Shown here: piece after piece, positions 8,756-17,548 of the stretch | How the letters are laid out: every line of letters starts with the position of its first letter | Position numbering within the stretch: position 1 is the first letter of the stretch | Assembly (NCBI GenBank): GCA_902363675.1 | Contig: CABJAV010000001.1 | Coordinates: forward strand, 413,474 to 477,473 | Length of the DNA stretch: 64,000 nucleotides | Reading direction: 5' to 3' | DNA from: Lachnospiraceae bacterium | Lineage (GTDB): Bacteria > Bacillota > Clostridia > Lachnospirales > Lachnospiraceae | Position numbers and translations under genes: made by a program | Notes under the pieces: model-generated | What the model was told of the DNA's origin: nothing | Seen by the model: only the letters and a program-made list of their open reading frames with translations | Databases searched by the model: none

Positions 8756-9718
8756 ATGATACACTTATTAGGAAACTATGAGTATGCTGTGATTGCATTT
8801 ATTGGAATTATATTTGCATTTGCAGCCACCTGCATTGCTATTGCAAAACTGAATCAATACCTGCCAAAGGATATGGGACGTCAGTTCGCCCATGATGGAA
8901 AGCTTTCGGCTGGTAAACCAAGAGGCGCAGGAATTATTTTTGTTCTTACGTTTGTGGTTGCAGCAGTAGTTTTTGCACAGATCAATATAGAGATAGCCAT
9001 TTATCTGGTGCTGATCGTTATTGAAATGTTTACAGGATTTTTTGATGATGCAGCAGATAAACCATGGGGAGAGTACTTAAAGGGATTTTTGGATTTTGCA
9101 GTGGCAGTCGTTGTAGCACTTGTATTTTTACACTACAATTCAAGCACGATCACACTTGCTATTTTTGGAAAAACAGTAGCAATTTCACCTGTTTTATTTG
9201 GAATTCTTACAGTTATTCTTGTGTGGGCATCCATCAATGTTACGAACTGTTCCGATGGTGTTGACGGACTTTCAGGTACGTTGACGATCATTACACTTAT
9301 GACCATTTTCATTTTGGACAATATACTTGGAATTGAAGATGGTTTCAATTACTGCATTTTGTTATTCTGTGTATGTCTGTTAGGATATCTGTGGTACAAT
9401 GCTACACCAAGCAAGCTTCTTATGGGAGATGCAGGTTCGCGTGCGATGGGAATTTTTATTGCAATCGCAGTTTTAAAGATGCACAGTCCACTTATGTACT
9501 TACTTGTTGCAGCAGTCCTGATCGTAGATGGCGGACTTGGCCTGATCAAGGTTTCGCTGCTTCGTTTCTTAAAAATCCACATATTAAGAAACGTGACCAC
9601 TCCAATTCATGATCACGTTCGTAAGAAAAGCGGCTGGTCCAACGCACAGGTTGTATTCCGCTTTGCAATTATTCAGATTGTCATTTCACTGGCTGCTGTA
9701 TATCTGGTAATGATTTAA
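8756..9718 (+). CDS. MraY-like phospho-sugar transferase (glycosyltransferase family 4)
   Basis: A 320-residue polytopic membrane protein of the MraY/WecA polyprenyl-phosphate phosphosugar transferase family. Visible motifs: FTGFFDDAAD (the DD pair), NCSDGVDGLSG, MGDAGSRAMG, and near the C-terminus PIHDHVRKKSGWSNAQVVFR, which parallels the PIHHHFE...GW motif of MraY. It would attach a sugar-phosphate to undecaprenyl phosphate. There are no murein cluster neighbours, so it looks like an MraY paralogue and not the mra/mur-cluster copy. The start follows CTAGGAGG. It ends three bases from the convergent next gene, with no terminator seen between them. Confidence 0.87.
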   Translation: MIHLLGNYEYAVIAFIGIIFAFAATCIAIAKLNQYLPKDMGRQFAHDGKLSAGKPRGAGIIFVLTFVVAAVVFAQINIEIAIYLVLIVIEMFTGFFDDAADKPWGEYLKGFLDFAVAVVVALVFLHYNSSTITLAIFGKTVAISPVLFGILTVILVWASINVTNCSDGVDGLSGTLTIITLMTIFILDNILGIEDGFNYCILLFCVCLLGYLWYNATPSKLLMGDAGSRAMGIFIAIAVLKMHSPLMYLLVAAVLIVDGGLGLIKVSLLRFLKIHILRNVTTPIHDHVRKKSGWSNAQVVFRFAIIQIVISLAAVYLVMI

Positions 9719-9721
9719 CAG

Positions 9722-10765
9722 TCAGACTTTTCGGCGGAGCAGGGCATAGAACTTTTCAATATGAAGAGGTTTGCCCTGTACCGCCTCAACTTTTAAGCGA
9801 TTTTCTTCGCTGAATCCCACGAGAATATTATGATTGGCTTCGGCCAGGTAATCCATGATTCCATCGATATCGGATTTGGTATTTTTGGGACAATGGACAT
9901 ACAGATGCTTGTTTCCGATAATGTGCATCGTATAAGAAATATTAAAATGATACCACAGAAATTTGTGGAGCGTGGAGTATTTGTAAATCCACAAAATTTC
10001 ATGAATCGGAATGATGGCATTGCCGTAAGGCGATGTCATAATAAAATAATGCTCTGTGATAAACATGTCCTCCGTTGCAAGCTGTGGCAGAGTGGCAAGT
10101 TCTTCTTCGGCCTCTGCAAGCATCTGGGACGGATGCCCGAAAATAATCAGGTTCTGGCATGGCGGTGACAGCACCGGGAACCGGATGAATAACAGGCAGG
10201 TCAGCAGATACAGAGCAGAATAGATCATTGTTCCAAAATAGACAATGAACAAAAATGTCGTGACATAGCGATGATAAGCCGGCTCACTGAAATAGTAAGC
10301 ATTTAGCTGGCTGTTGATACCGTCGGATGTCCAGTCTAAATCATCGGAGAGATTGGACAGAAGCGTCTGATAAGTTTCCTGTCCCTGTACGATACGTCCG
10401 GTGACACGGAGAGAATCAATCGTTGGAAGTCCTTCCTCACAGGTATTTGGACTGAGCAAAACAATTTCGCACTGCTTGTCCCGGATGGTATAATAAAAGT
10501 AACCGCGTGTCTGTCCGTGTGATTCGCTGGTGTAGCCGGTAAAGCGCAGATCATAAAAGGTTGTGCGTACATAGCGGTTCTTATCCTGATACGAATTCTG
10601 CAGTGTTTCATCTGCTTTCAACATGTGTGGACGGAGCATGTCCCCGAGCGGGAACACCAGCCATAAGATCGCAAGCAAAAGCAGATATATAATGGGAGAA
10701 AAAAGCCGTCTTTTATAAAAGGCTTTGATATTTCGTGTGATATAATGTTCGTAATTGTCGGTCAT
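9722..10765 (-). CDS. Uncharacterised membrane protein
   Basis: A 347-residue protein with one hydrophobic segment near the N-terminus (PIIYLLLLAILWLVFPLG) and one or two in the middle (FLFIVYFGTMIYSALYLLTCLLFI), separated by an extracytoplasmic region of about 125 residues. The C-terminal 150 residues are soluble and Tyr/Ile rich (EDMFITEHYFIM, IPIHEILWIYKY), resembling PH-like sensor modules of other Lachnospiraceae membrane proteins. No function assigned. The ATG at 10765 is preferred over TTG 10768 because AAGGAG sits eight bases before it. Confidence 0.75.
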   Translation of the reverse strand: MTDNYEHYITRNIKAFYKRRLFSPIIYLLLLAILWLVFPLGDMLRPHMLKADETLQNSYQDKNRYVRTTFYDLRFTGYTSESHGQTRGYFYYTIRDKQCEIVLLSPNTCEEGLPTIDSLRVTGRIVQGQETYQTLLSNLSDDLDWTSDGINSQLNAYYFSEPAYHRYVTTFLFIVYFGTMIYSALYLLTCLLFIRFPVLSPPCQNLIIFGHPSQMLAEAEEELATLPQLATEDMFITEHYFIMTSPYGNAIIPIHEILWIYKYSTLHKFLWYHFNISYTMHIIGNKHLYVHCPKNTKSDIDGIMDYLAEANHNILVGFSEENRLKVEAVQGKPLHIEKFYALLRRKV

Positions 10766-10797
10766 CAATAAAACTCCTTTGGATATTACATACCTAG

Positions 10798-10826
10798 AGT
10801 ATAAAGGTTTCCGGATGAATAATCAA
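10798..10826 (-). promoter_or_regulatory. Promoter of the uncharacterised membrane-protein gene
   Basis: Reverse-strand TTGATT (10826-10821), 17 bases, TATACT (10803-10798); the gene starts 33 bases downstream. Confidence 0.65.
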
Positions 10827-10894
10827 CCTTGCTTTTATGCGGATAAATTGATAGTATTAGGTAAGCATGAAAATGAACGCGGCGGAGGTAGCAT

Positions 10895-11635
10895 ATGGAT
10901 GCTTATACAAGTTTTGCGCAGGTGTACGATCTGTTCATGGACAATGTCCCATATGAACAGTGGAGTGCATTTCTATGCAGAATATTGAAAAAATACGGAA
11001 TTGAGGACGGACCAGTACTCGATCTGGGATGCGGAACTGGAAAACTGACGCGCCTTATGGCAAAAGCCGGATACGATATGACCGGTGTGGATAGTTCGGC
11101 GGAGATGCTTCAGATCGCATTGTCACAGACCGGAGAAGAAGAAATCCTGTATTTGCTGCAGGAGATGCAGGAACTGGATCTGGATGGATGTGTCCGGGCG
11201 GTATACAGTGCCTGTGACTGCATCAATTATGTTCTGGACGAAGAGGAACTGCAGGAAGCATTTGCCCGCGTATATGAACATCTTGAGACCGGTGGGGTAT
11301 TTCTTTTTGATATGAACACAGACTATAAATACACGCAGCTGCTTGGAGAGAATACTTTTGCAGAAAGCCGTGAGGATGGAAGCTTTATCTGGGAGAATTA
11401 TTATGACGAAGAGGAGCGTATCAACGAGTATGATCTTACGCTTTTTATACCGGAACAGGATGGATTGTACCGGAGGTTTTCTGAGACACATTACCAGAGA
11501 GACTATGATTTGCAGCAGATAAAGATCATGCTAGAAAAAGCGGGCTTTGTCTGCGAAGCCATATATGATGATTACAGCGAAGAGACGGTACATGCCGAAA
11601 GTGAGAGAGCTGTTTTTATTGGAAGAAAAGAATAA
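10895..11635 (+). CDS. Class I SAM-dependent methyltransferase
   Basis: A 246-residue Rossmann-fold methyltransferase. Motif I is VLDLGCGTGKLTRLM (residues about 42-56), the acidic residue of motif II is in MTGVDSSAEML, and FLFDMNTDYKY follows the post-motif region. It belongs to the YqeM-like small-molecule methyltransferases whose substrate is not readable. It is first in a probable operon with hslO 22 bases downstream and then nadE. GGCGGAGG precedes the ATG. Confidence 0.87.
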   Translation: MDAYTSFAQVYDLFMDNVPYEQWSAFLCRILKKYGIEDGPVLDLGCGTGKLTRLMAKAGYDMTGVDSSAEMLQIALSQTGEEEILYLLQEMQELDLDGCVRAVYSACDCINYVLDEEELQEAFARVYEHLETGGVFLFDMNTDYKYTQLLGENTFAESREDGSFIWENYYDEEERINEYDLTLFIPEQDGLYRRFSETHYQRDYDLQQIKIMLEKAGFVCEAIYDDYSEETVHAESERAVFIGRKE

Positions 11636-11657
11636 GTAAAAGAAAAGGAGATAGACA

Positions 11658-12527
11658 ATGTCAGATTATATCGTACGTGCAACAGCAGCGGATGCAAGCA
11701 TCCGTGCGTTTGCTATCACTTCAAGAGAACTCGTAGAGACCGCACGAAAGGATCACAACACATCACCGATTATGACGGCAGCACTCGGCCGACTGCTTTC
11801 CGGAGCAGCGATGATGGGCGTGATGCTCAAGGGGGAGAAGGATCTGCTTACACTACAGATTCAGTGCAGCGGACCGGCGAAGGGACTTACCGTTACCGCT
11901 GACTCCCATGGAAATGTAAAGGGATTCGCAAGCAATCCGGTGGTAGAACTTCCGCCAAATGCAGAGGGACATCTGAACGTCGGTGGAGCGCTTGATCTTG
12001 GTATTTTAAGTGTCATAAAGGATATGGGACTGAAGGAGCCTTATGTGGGACAGTGTCAGTTACAGACGGGAGAGATTGCAGAGGATCTGACCTATTACTT
12101 TGCTACTTCTGAGCAGATTCCGTCGGCTGTGGGACTTGGCGTATTGATGAATAAAGACAATACCGTAAAACAGGCGGGAGGATTTATTATCCAGCTGATG
12201 CCTTTTACAAGTGATGAGATTATTGATAAGTTGGAGAAGCGTATCGCAGAAATCGATTCTGTCACCATGATGTTGGAGCGTGGCATGACACCGGAAGATA
12301 TTTTAAAAGAAATTCTTGGTGATTTTGATCTTACAATTACGGATGAGATTCCGGCAGCATTTGTATGCGACTGTTCCAAGGAACGCGTGGCAAGAGCGTT
12401 GTCTACCATCAGTAAAAAAGATATGGATTCTATTATCAATGATGGAGAGAGTATTGAAGTAAAATGCCAGTTTTGCAATAAGGCATACAATTTTGATATT
12501 GATGAGTTAAAGGAGCTGAGAGCATGA
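11658..12527 (+). CDS. hslO: Redox-regulated chaperonin Hsp33
   Basis: A 289-residue Hsp33. It holds unfolding proteins during oxidative stress and is switched on when its zinc cysteines oxidise. The C-terminal redox switch is complete: CDC (in FVCDCSKER) and CxxC (in KCQFCNKAY). The N-terminal domain starts with DYIVRATAADASIRAFAITS, typical of the family. The ribosome site is AAGGAG. Its TGA overlaps the ATG of nadE (ATGA), so the two are translationally coupled. Confidence 0.97.
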   Translation: MSDYIVRATAADASIRAFAITSRELVETARKDHNTSPIMTAALGRLLSGAAMMGVMLKGEKDLLTLQIQCSGPAKGLTVTADSHGNVKGFASNPVVELPPNAEGHLNVGGALDLGILSVIKDMGLKEPYVGQCQLQTGEIAEDLTYYFATSEQIPSAVGLGVLMNKDNTVKQAGGFIIQLMPFTSDEIIDKLEKRIAEIDSVTMMLERGMTPEDILKEILGDFDLTITDEIPAAFVCDCSKERVARALSTISKKDMDSIINDGESIEVKCQFCNKAYNFDIDELKELRA

Positions 12528-14431
12528 AACAGGGATTTGTAAAAGTTGCAGCAGTTACCCCGAAAATTAAGGTGGCAGATACGGCATATAACGGAAAGCT
12601 GATTTGCAGTTATATGGAAGAGTGTGCAAAGGAAGGCGCAAAAATCGTAGTATTTCCGGAACTTTGCATTACCGGTTATACCTGCCAGGATTTGTTTTTA
12701 CAGGATAAACTGTTACAGGGAGCAGAAGAAGAATTACTACAGATTGCAGAATGCAGCGCATCAATGGACGGAATCTTTTTCGTCGGACTTCCTTATGAAG
12801 TCAATGGAAAGCTTTACAATATGGCAGCTGTGATTTCGGGAGGAGAAGTACTTGGCATGGTGCCAAAGAGCTTTCTTCCAAATTATAACGAGTTTTATGA
12901 GCGTCGGCATTTTACCCCGGGTGCGGAACTTTGTACCGAAGTGACACTTTCGGATGGCAGTGTTGTTCCGGTAGATAGAGATCTGTTGTTTACCTGTGAC
13001 AGTATGCGCAGACTCCGCATTGGTGTGGAGCTTTGTGAAGATTTATGGACGCCAAACCCGCCGAGCATCGGACATGCTTTGGCAGGGGCAACGGTCATCG
13101 TCAATCTGTCAGCATCAAATGAAATTACCGGTAAGGACAGTTACCGCAGAGAACTCGTGGCTGGTCAATCGGCCCGTCTGTTGTCGGCCTATATCTATGC
13201 TTCCGCAGGAGAGGGAGAATCCACGCAGGATCTCGTTTTTTCCGGACACAATATTATTGCGGAAAATGGTCATATTCTTGCTGAATCCAAGCGCTTTACC
13301 TATGGTGTAGTCTATTCGGAGATTGATGTGGAGAAACTTACCGAGGAGCGTCGGAGAATGACAACGTTTGAAATCGAGGACACTCACACAGACATTGCAT
13401 TTTCACTGAAAACGGAAGAAACAAAGCTGACACGCTTTGTAGATCCGGCACCATTTGTTCCGGGCGATAAGAATACAAGAGAGAAACGATGTGATGAGAT
13501 TCTTATGATTCAGGCGATGGGATTAAAAAAGCGTTTGGAACATACGAATGCTAATGCGGTGGTTGGAATTTCGGGCGGACTCGATTCCACTCTGGCACTT
13601 CTTGTGACAGCGCGTGCTTTTGATTTATCAGGCAAAGACCGCAAGGGAATCATTGCAGTTACCATGCCGGGATTTGGAACGACGGACCGGACGTATGACA
13701 ATGCTGTAAAACTGATTGAATGTCTTGGAGCAACGTTTGTTGAAGTGGACATTAAAAATGCTGTAAATATTCATTTTTCCGATATTGGACAAGATCCTGC
13801 CGTGCATGATGTGACATATGAAAATTCACAGGCAAGAGAGCGCACACAGATTCTGATGGATATTGCAAATAAGAACAATGCATTGGTAATTGGAACCGGA
13901 GATTTGTCGGAACTTGCACTGGGATGGGCAACCTACAACGGAGATCACATGTCCATGTATGCGGTGAATGCTTCTGTCCCGAAGACACTTGTGCGACATC
14001 TTGTACGGTACTATGCGGACACCTGTCAGGATAGGGAGCTGGAAAAGACATTGCTGGATGTGTTGGATACACCGGTATCGCCGGAACTTCTTCCGCCGGA
14101 GGACGGAAAAATTTCGCAGAAGACAGAAGATCTGGTGGGACCTTATGAATTACATGACTTTTTCCTGTACCATATGCTGCGCCTTGGGTTTAGCCCGGCA
14201 AAGATTTACCGTCTTGCGCGTATTGCGTTTGCAGGAACGTATGAGGATGATTTCATCCTGAAATGGCTGAAAACATTTTATCACCGTTTCTTTGCGCAGC
14301 AGTTTAAGAGATCCTGTCTGCCGGATGGTCCGAAAGTAGGTTCGGTTGCAGTATCGCCGAGGGGAGATCTTCGTATGCCAAGTGATGCGTGCGCAACACT
14401 TTGGAAGAGTGAATTGGAGACGTTAGAATAA
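12524..14431 (+). CDS. nadE: Glutamine-dependent NAD+ synthetase
   Basis: A 635-residue two-domain enzyme completing NAD synthesis: the nitrilase-type glutaminase domain (residues 1 to about 290) feeds ammonia to the synthetase domain. Catalytic triad elements of the glutaminase are visible (Glu in FPELCITGY, Lys in MVPKSFLPNYNEFYE, Cys in GVELCEDLW). The synthetase P-loop is GISGGLDSTLALL, with the downstream GTGDLSELALGW motif. Length is normal. It is the last gene of the operon and is followed by a terminator. Confidence 0.97.
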   Translation: MKQGFVKVAAVTPKIKVADTAYNGKLICSYMEECAKEGAKIVVFPELCITGYTCQDLFLQDKLLQGAEEELLQIAECSASMDGIFFVGLPYEVNGKLYNMAAVISGGEVLGMVPKSFLPNYNEFYERRHFTPGAELCTEVTLSDGSVVPVDRDLLFTCDSMRRLRIGVELCEDLWTPNPPSIGHALAGATVIVNLSASNEITGKDSYRRELVAGQSARLLSAYIYASAGEGESTQDLVFSGHNIIAENGHILAESKRFTYGVVYSEIDVEKLTEERRRMTTFEIEDTHTDIAFSLKTEETKLTRFVDPAPFVPGDKNTREKRCDEILMIQAMGLKKRLEHTNANAVVGISGGLDSTLALLVTARAFDLSGKDRKGIIAVTMPGFGTTDRTYDNAVKLIECLGATFVEVDIKNAVNIHFSDIGQDPAVHDVTYENSQARERTQILMDIANKNNALVIGTGDLSELALGWATYNGDHMSMYAVNASVPKTLVRHLVRYYADTCQDRELEKTLLDVLDTPVSPELLPPEDGKISQKTEDLVGPYELHDFFLYHMLRLGFSPAKIYRLARIAFAGTYEDDFILKWLKTFYHRFFAQQFKRSCLPDGPKVGSVAVSPRGDLRMPSDACATLWKSELETLE

Positions 14432-14434
14432 ACG

Positions 14435-14476
14435 AAAAAACTGGTACACAGAAATGAATCTGCGTACCAGTTTTTT
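14435..14476. terminator. Bidirectional terminator between nadE and asnA
   Basis: AAAAAACTGGTAC (14435-14447) pairs with GTACCAGTTTTTT (14464-14476), giving A-tract and T-tract flanks on both strands for the two convergent genes. Confidence 0.93.
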
Positions 14477-14494
14477 ATTGGTAAGTTTATGTAA

Positions 14495-15505
14495 TTACAG
14501 TAACTGAATACCATGTTTTTCGCATGCTGAAATAGTTTCTTCCGGCCAAAGAGAACTCTGGACTTCACCGATATGCGCTTTACGCAGGAAGAACATACAG
14601 ATACGGGACTGACCGATTCCGCCACCGATAGTATAAGGCAATTTCCCGTCAATAATGGCTTTCTGGAAAGGAAGATCTTTGCGTTCCGGGCAGCCGGCTT
14701 TGTCTAACTGGGAGAGAAGTGCTTTCTTATCCACGCGGATACCCATCGAAGAAAGCTCTAATGCAATATCAAGTACCGGGTAATATACTAAAATGTCGGC
14801 ATTTAATCCCCAGTCATCGTAGTCTGGAGCACGTCCATCGTGTGGCTCTCCGGAAGCTAATGTATCTCCGATCTGCATAATACAGACAGCACCTTTGGCT
14901 TTTGTGATATAGTATTCACGTTCCTTTGGCGTATTGTCAGGGAACATGTCTTCCAATTCCTGAGATGTAATAAAGAAAATGTCCTTTGGAAGAGTCAAAT
15001 CAATATAATCGTACTGGATTGCCATATACTGTTCTGTTTTGCGGAGACATTTGTATACGGTACGTACTGTTTCTTTTAAGTAGTCGATGTTTCGGTCTTC
15101 TTTGCGGATGATCTTTTCCCAATCCCATTGATCTACGAAGATGGAATGGATATTGTCGGTATCTTCATCGCGACGGATTGCATTCATATCAGTGTAAATG
15201 CCTTCATCTAAGCCAAAACCGTATTTCTTTAATGCATAACGTTTCCATTTTGCGAGAGAATGAACAACTTCTGCGGATTTGTCATCCTGCTCCTTGATTC
15301 CGAAAGTAACAGGGCGTTCGTAACCATTTAAGTTATCATTAAGACCAGTTGCCGGATCTACGAAAAGTGGTGCAGATACGCGGGTAAGATTCAGTCTCTG
15401 CGCAAGCAGGGCCTGAAAGAAATCTTTGACAGTCTTGATTGCGAGCTGTGTATCGTGAAGATTTAATTCGGATTTATAATCTTTTGGTAAAATCAGTTCT
15501 TTCAT
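14495..15505 (-). CDS. asnA: Aspartate--ammonia ligase (AMP-forming asparagine synthetase)
   Basis: A 336-residue AsnA, the usual family length, making asparagine from aspartate, ammonia and ATP. Recognisable family segments are RLNLTRVSAPLFVDPATGLN near residues 37-56, SIFVDQWDWEK, and the C-terminal GGGIGQSRICMFFLRKAHIG active-site strand. The frame is open 18 codons upstream, but the ATG at 15505 has AAAAGGAG seven bases before it and lies inside the transcript predicted from the promoter at 15548-15575. Confidence 0.97.
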   Translation of the reverse strand: MKELILPKDYKSELNLHDTQLAIKTVKDFFQALLAQRLNLTRVSAPLFVDPATGLNDNLNGYERPVTFGIKEQDDKSAEVVHSLAKWKRYALKKYGFGLDEGIYTDMNAIRRDEDTDNIHSIFVDQWDWEKIIRKEDRNIDYLKETVRTVYKCLRKTEQYMAIQYDYIDLTLPKDIFFITSQELEDMFPDNTPKEREYYITKAKGAVCIMQIGDTLASGEPHDGRAPDYDDWGLNADILVYYPVLDIALELSSMGIRVDKKALLSQLDKAGCPERKDLPFQKAIIDGKLPYTIGGGIGQSRICMFFLRKAHIGEVQSSLWPEETISACEKHGIQLL

Positions 15506-15547
15506 GTTATCTCCTTTTATTTTGGTTCGTATTCTAATCCGCATTTC

Positions 15548-15575
15548 ATTATAACACACACATATTAGATTTCAA
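15548..15575 (-). promoter_or_regulatory. asnA promoter
   Basis: Reverse-strand TTGAAA (15575-15570), 16 bases, TATAAT (15553-15548). It places the transcript start close to 15541, downstream of the in-frame upstream ATG, and supports the start at 15505. Confidence 0.75.
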
Positions 15576-15709
15576 TAATTCCGAACAGAAAAATTGTCAA
15601 AACAGGTGCGTTTCTTTTGAAAATGTGTTAGGATAAATTGCATGAGATTTTGAATTCTTTATATTAGAAAATACTGTAGAAGTATATAGAAAGGCGATGG
15701 AAATATATA

Positions 15710-16147
15710 ATGAAAAAAGAAGATTTGACTGTGCCGGCAATATTGGCAGAGGCTGTGGGCATTTTGCTTTGTATTTTGTATATTGGATTGCAGATATTCT
15801 ATGGAATTAACTATCATGTGGCACCATATAAATATATTTGTAACATTGTAGGACTTGTACTGGTATATGCAGGACTGACGATTTTGAGTAATCATCCGGA
15901 GAGAATCAACCGTATTCCGGCACAGATGTGTGTGGGAAAAATCCGGATCTATTCGCTTCGCATGCTTCGTCTGATCAAATTGATTTTTGTAGTGGGGCTG
16001 ATGATTCCGTGTGTCGCAGATGTGATTGGCAGACAGATGCAGGATGTATACAGCCTTATTATCATAGGACTGCTTTTGCTCGTGACGATTTATTATGAAT
16101 ATAAAATAATTCTTACCATCCGAAAGAACCGGGATGGTAAGAATTAA
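15710..16147 (+). CDS. Uncharacterised four-helix membrane protein
   Basis: A 145-residue protein with about four hydrophobic segments (AILAEAVGILLCILYIGLQI, YICNIVGLVLVYAGLTIL, LIKLIFVVGLMIPCVADVIG, SLIIIGLLLLVTIYYEYKI) and a basic C-terminal tail. No domain recognised. Its last 13 codons form one arm-loop-arm of a perfect 14-base hairpin that can serve as terminator for the convergent gene. Confidence 0.7.
   Translation: MKKEDLTVPAILAEAVGILLCILYIGLQIFYGINYHVAPYKYICNIVGLVLVYAGLTILSNHPERINRIPAQMCVGKIRIYSLRMLRLIKLIFVVGLMIPCVADVIGRQMQDVYSLIIIGLLLLVTIYYEYKIILTIRKNRDGKN
16108..16145 (-). terminator. Hairpin terminator embedded in a coding 3' end
   Basis: AATTCTTACCATCC (16108-16121) pairs perfectly with 16132-16145. 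Read on the reverse strand the stem is followed by ATTTTATATT, a usable terminator for the CPBP gene; on the forward strand it is followed by AAAAAG. It lies wholly within the coding 3' end of the gene at 15710-16147. Confidence 0.75.
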
Positions 16148-16158
16148 AAAGTTCGATA

Positions 16159-17031
16159 TTATTGGGCTGTCGGAATGTTAGCAAACTGTTTTGCTTTGAT
16201 TCTGGCAGCTTTGTTTTTTCCACCGATGGAGAAGAGCACAAGTCCCAGGGTGAGTGACACAATCATGATCAGCAGCATAAGCAATGCGGTAAATAACGTC
16301 GAACCAAAGTTGCCGAGAAGCTGTTCAAGAACGGTTCCCCAGAAATTGAACAGGATGTGCATGAGGAGAGAGTAGTAGATACTTCCGCCTTTTTCACACA
16401 CATAGCCAAGAAGAAGGCCGAGTGCAAATGCATAGATGCCCTGAATCCAGTTCATATGGAAGATACCAAACATCACTGCCTGAAAAATGTTGGCAAGCCA
16501 GAAAGGCAATGCTCTGCGGGCAAGCCGCATGGTAACACCGCGGAAAATCAATTCTTCTCCGATTGGTGCCAGAATGATGGAATAACATAACATTGCAATT
16601 GTAATGTCTGAAGTAAGTCCGGCAGAGTCGATCAGGTCCTGGTATTGTTTTAACCATTGAGGAAAGACCATGGAAACGATTCCTATGAGATAGCTGCATG
16701 CAAACTGTGCGCCGGGAATCAGTACAACAATTCCTAGAATCTGTAAAATATCAAATGTCTTTGACGGTTTTGGCAGGTATTCACCCCCACAGGCGTGATA
16801 GTAATATAATCCAAACAGTACAATACAGGTGATGGAGTAGATGACCATGATACCTGTACTGAAGTAGCTGTCGGCAAACATATTAAGCAGGACATCCACG
16901 GAAAATGAACCCTTGGTAATAAGAAGAGAAATCATAGCGATTCCCATCAGAAAGAATGTGGCGAGCAACTGTATGGCAGTTGCGACAAGAATCGGTAAAA
17001 AACCGGAAAAAAAGTAACCTACTTTACGCAT
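16159..17031 (-). CDS. CPBP-family intramembrane metalloprotease
   Basis: About 290 residues, polytopic. The three CPBP (Abi/CAAX protease) motifs are present: GEELIFRGVTMR, FGIFHMNWIQG and LLMHILFNFWG, supplying the Glu and His ligands. Members process prenylated or bacteriocin-related peptides; the substrate here is unknown. An ATG at 17082 is only a few bases past the -10 hexamer of the gene's own promoter, so translation must begin later. The ATG at 17031 has GGAG seven bases before it and is chosen. Confidence 0.88.
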   Translation of the reverse strand: MRKVGYFFSGFLPILVATAIQLLATFFLMGIAMISLLITKGSFSVDVLLNMFADSYFSTGIMVIYSITCIVLFGLYYYHACGGEYLPKPSKTFDILQILGIVVLIPGAQFACSYLIGIVSMVFPQWLKQYQDLIDSAGLTSDITIAMLCYSIILAPIGEELIFRGVTMRLARRALPFWLANIFQAVMFGIFHMNWIQGIYAFALGLLLGYVCEKGGSIYYSLLMHILFNFWGTVLEQLLGNFGSTLFTALLMLLIMIVSLTLGLVLFSIGGKNKAARIKAKQFANIPTAQ

Positions 17032-17080
17032 TTTGTATCTCCAATCTACTTTATTACGATAAAATGTGTTATCAAATTTC

Positions 17081-17108
17081 ATTATAACATAATGGGATAA
17101 TTGTGCAA
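17081..17108 (-). promoter_or_regulatory. Promoter of the CPBP protease gene
   Basis: Reverse-strand TTGCAC (17108-17103), 16 bases, TATAAT (17086-17081). Its position rules out the longer reading frame starting at 17082. Confidence 0.78.
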
Positions 17109-17116
17109 GAAATCTG

Positions 17117-17145
17117 TTTACTTTAAAACTTTAATATGTTAAAAT
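17117..17145 (+). promoter_or_regulatory. Promoter of the TrpR-like regulator gene
   Basis: TTTACT (17117-17122), 17 bases, TAAAAT (17140-17145), 48 bases before the ATG. It is back to back with the CPBP promoter. Confidence 0.6.
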
Positions 17146-17192
17146 ATGTGTGGCTGAATAGTTAAAAGAAAACGAAGAAGAGAGGAAATGCA

Positions 17193-17495
17193 ATGAGCAA
17201 GAAACTTAGAACAGAAGCTGTTGATCACTTGTTTGATGCAATATTATGTCTTAAAAATAAAGAAGAGTGCTATACCTTTTTCGAAGATGTATGCACTGTG
17301 AATGAATTGTTGTCTTTGTCCCAGCGTTTTGAAGTTGCAGGGATGCTGAGAGATCAGAGAACGTATCTGGATATTGCTGAGAAGACGGGCGCTTCGACTG
17401 CGACGATCAGTCGTGTGAACCGTTCTCTGAACTACGGAAACGATGGTTACGATATGGTATTTAACCGTTTAAAAGAAGAGAAAAAAGAAGTGTAG
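17193..17495 (+). CDS. YerC/YecD-type TrpR-related regulator
   Basis: A 100-residue all-helical DNA-binding protein. The helix-turn-helix is in YLDIAEKTGASTATISRVNR (residues about 57-76), followed by SLNYGNDGY, the signature of the YerC/YecD branch of TrpR-like proteins common in Firmicutes. Ligand and targets are unknown. It is monocistronic: own promoter, then a terminator. AAGAGAGG precedes the ATG. Confidence 0.92.
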   Translation: MSKKLRTEAVDHLFDAILCLKNKEECYTFFEDVCTVNELLSLSQRFEVAGMLRDQRTYLDIAEKTGASTATISRVNRSLNYGNDGYDMVFNRLKEEKKEV

Positions 17496-17502
17496 TGCAG
17501 GA

Positions 17503-17540
17503 AAAAGACAGTCTGACGATGAAAAATCAGGCTGTCTTTT
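17503..17540. terminator. Bidirectional terminator
   Basis: AAAAGACAGTCTGA (17503-17516) pairs with TCAGGCTGTCTTTT (17527-17540), one wobble pair, between the convergent TrpR-like and DUF1836 genes. Confidence 0.9.
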
Positions 17541-17548
17541 ATTATTTT

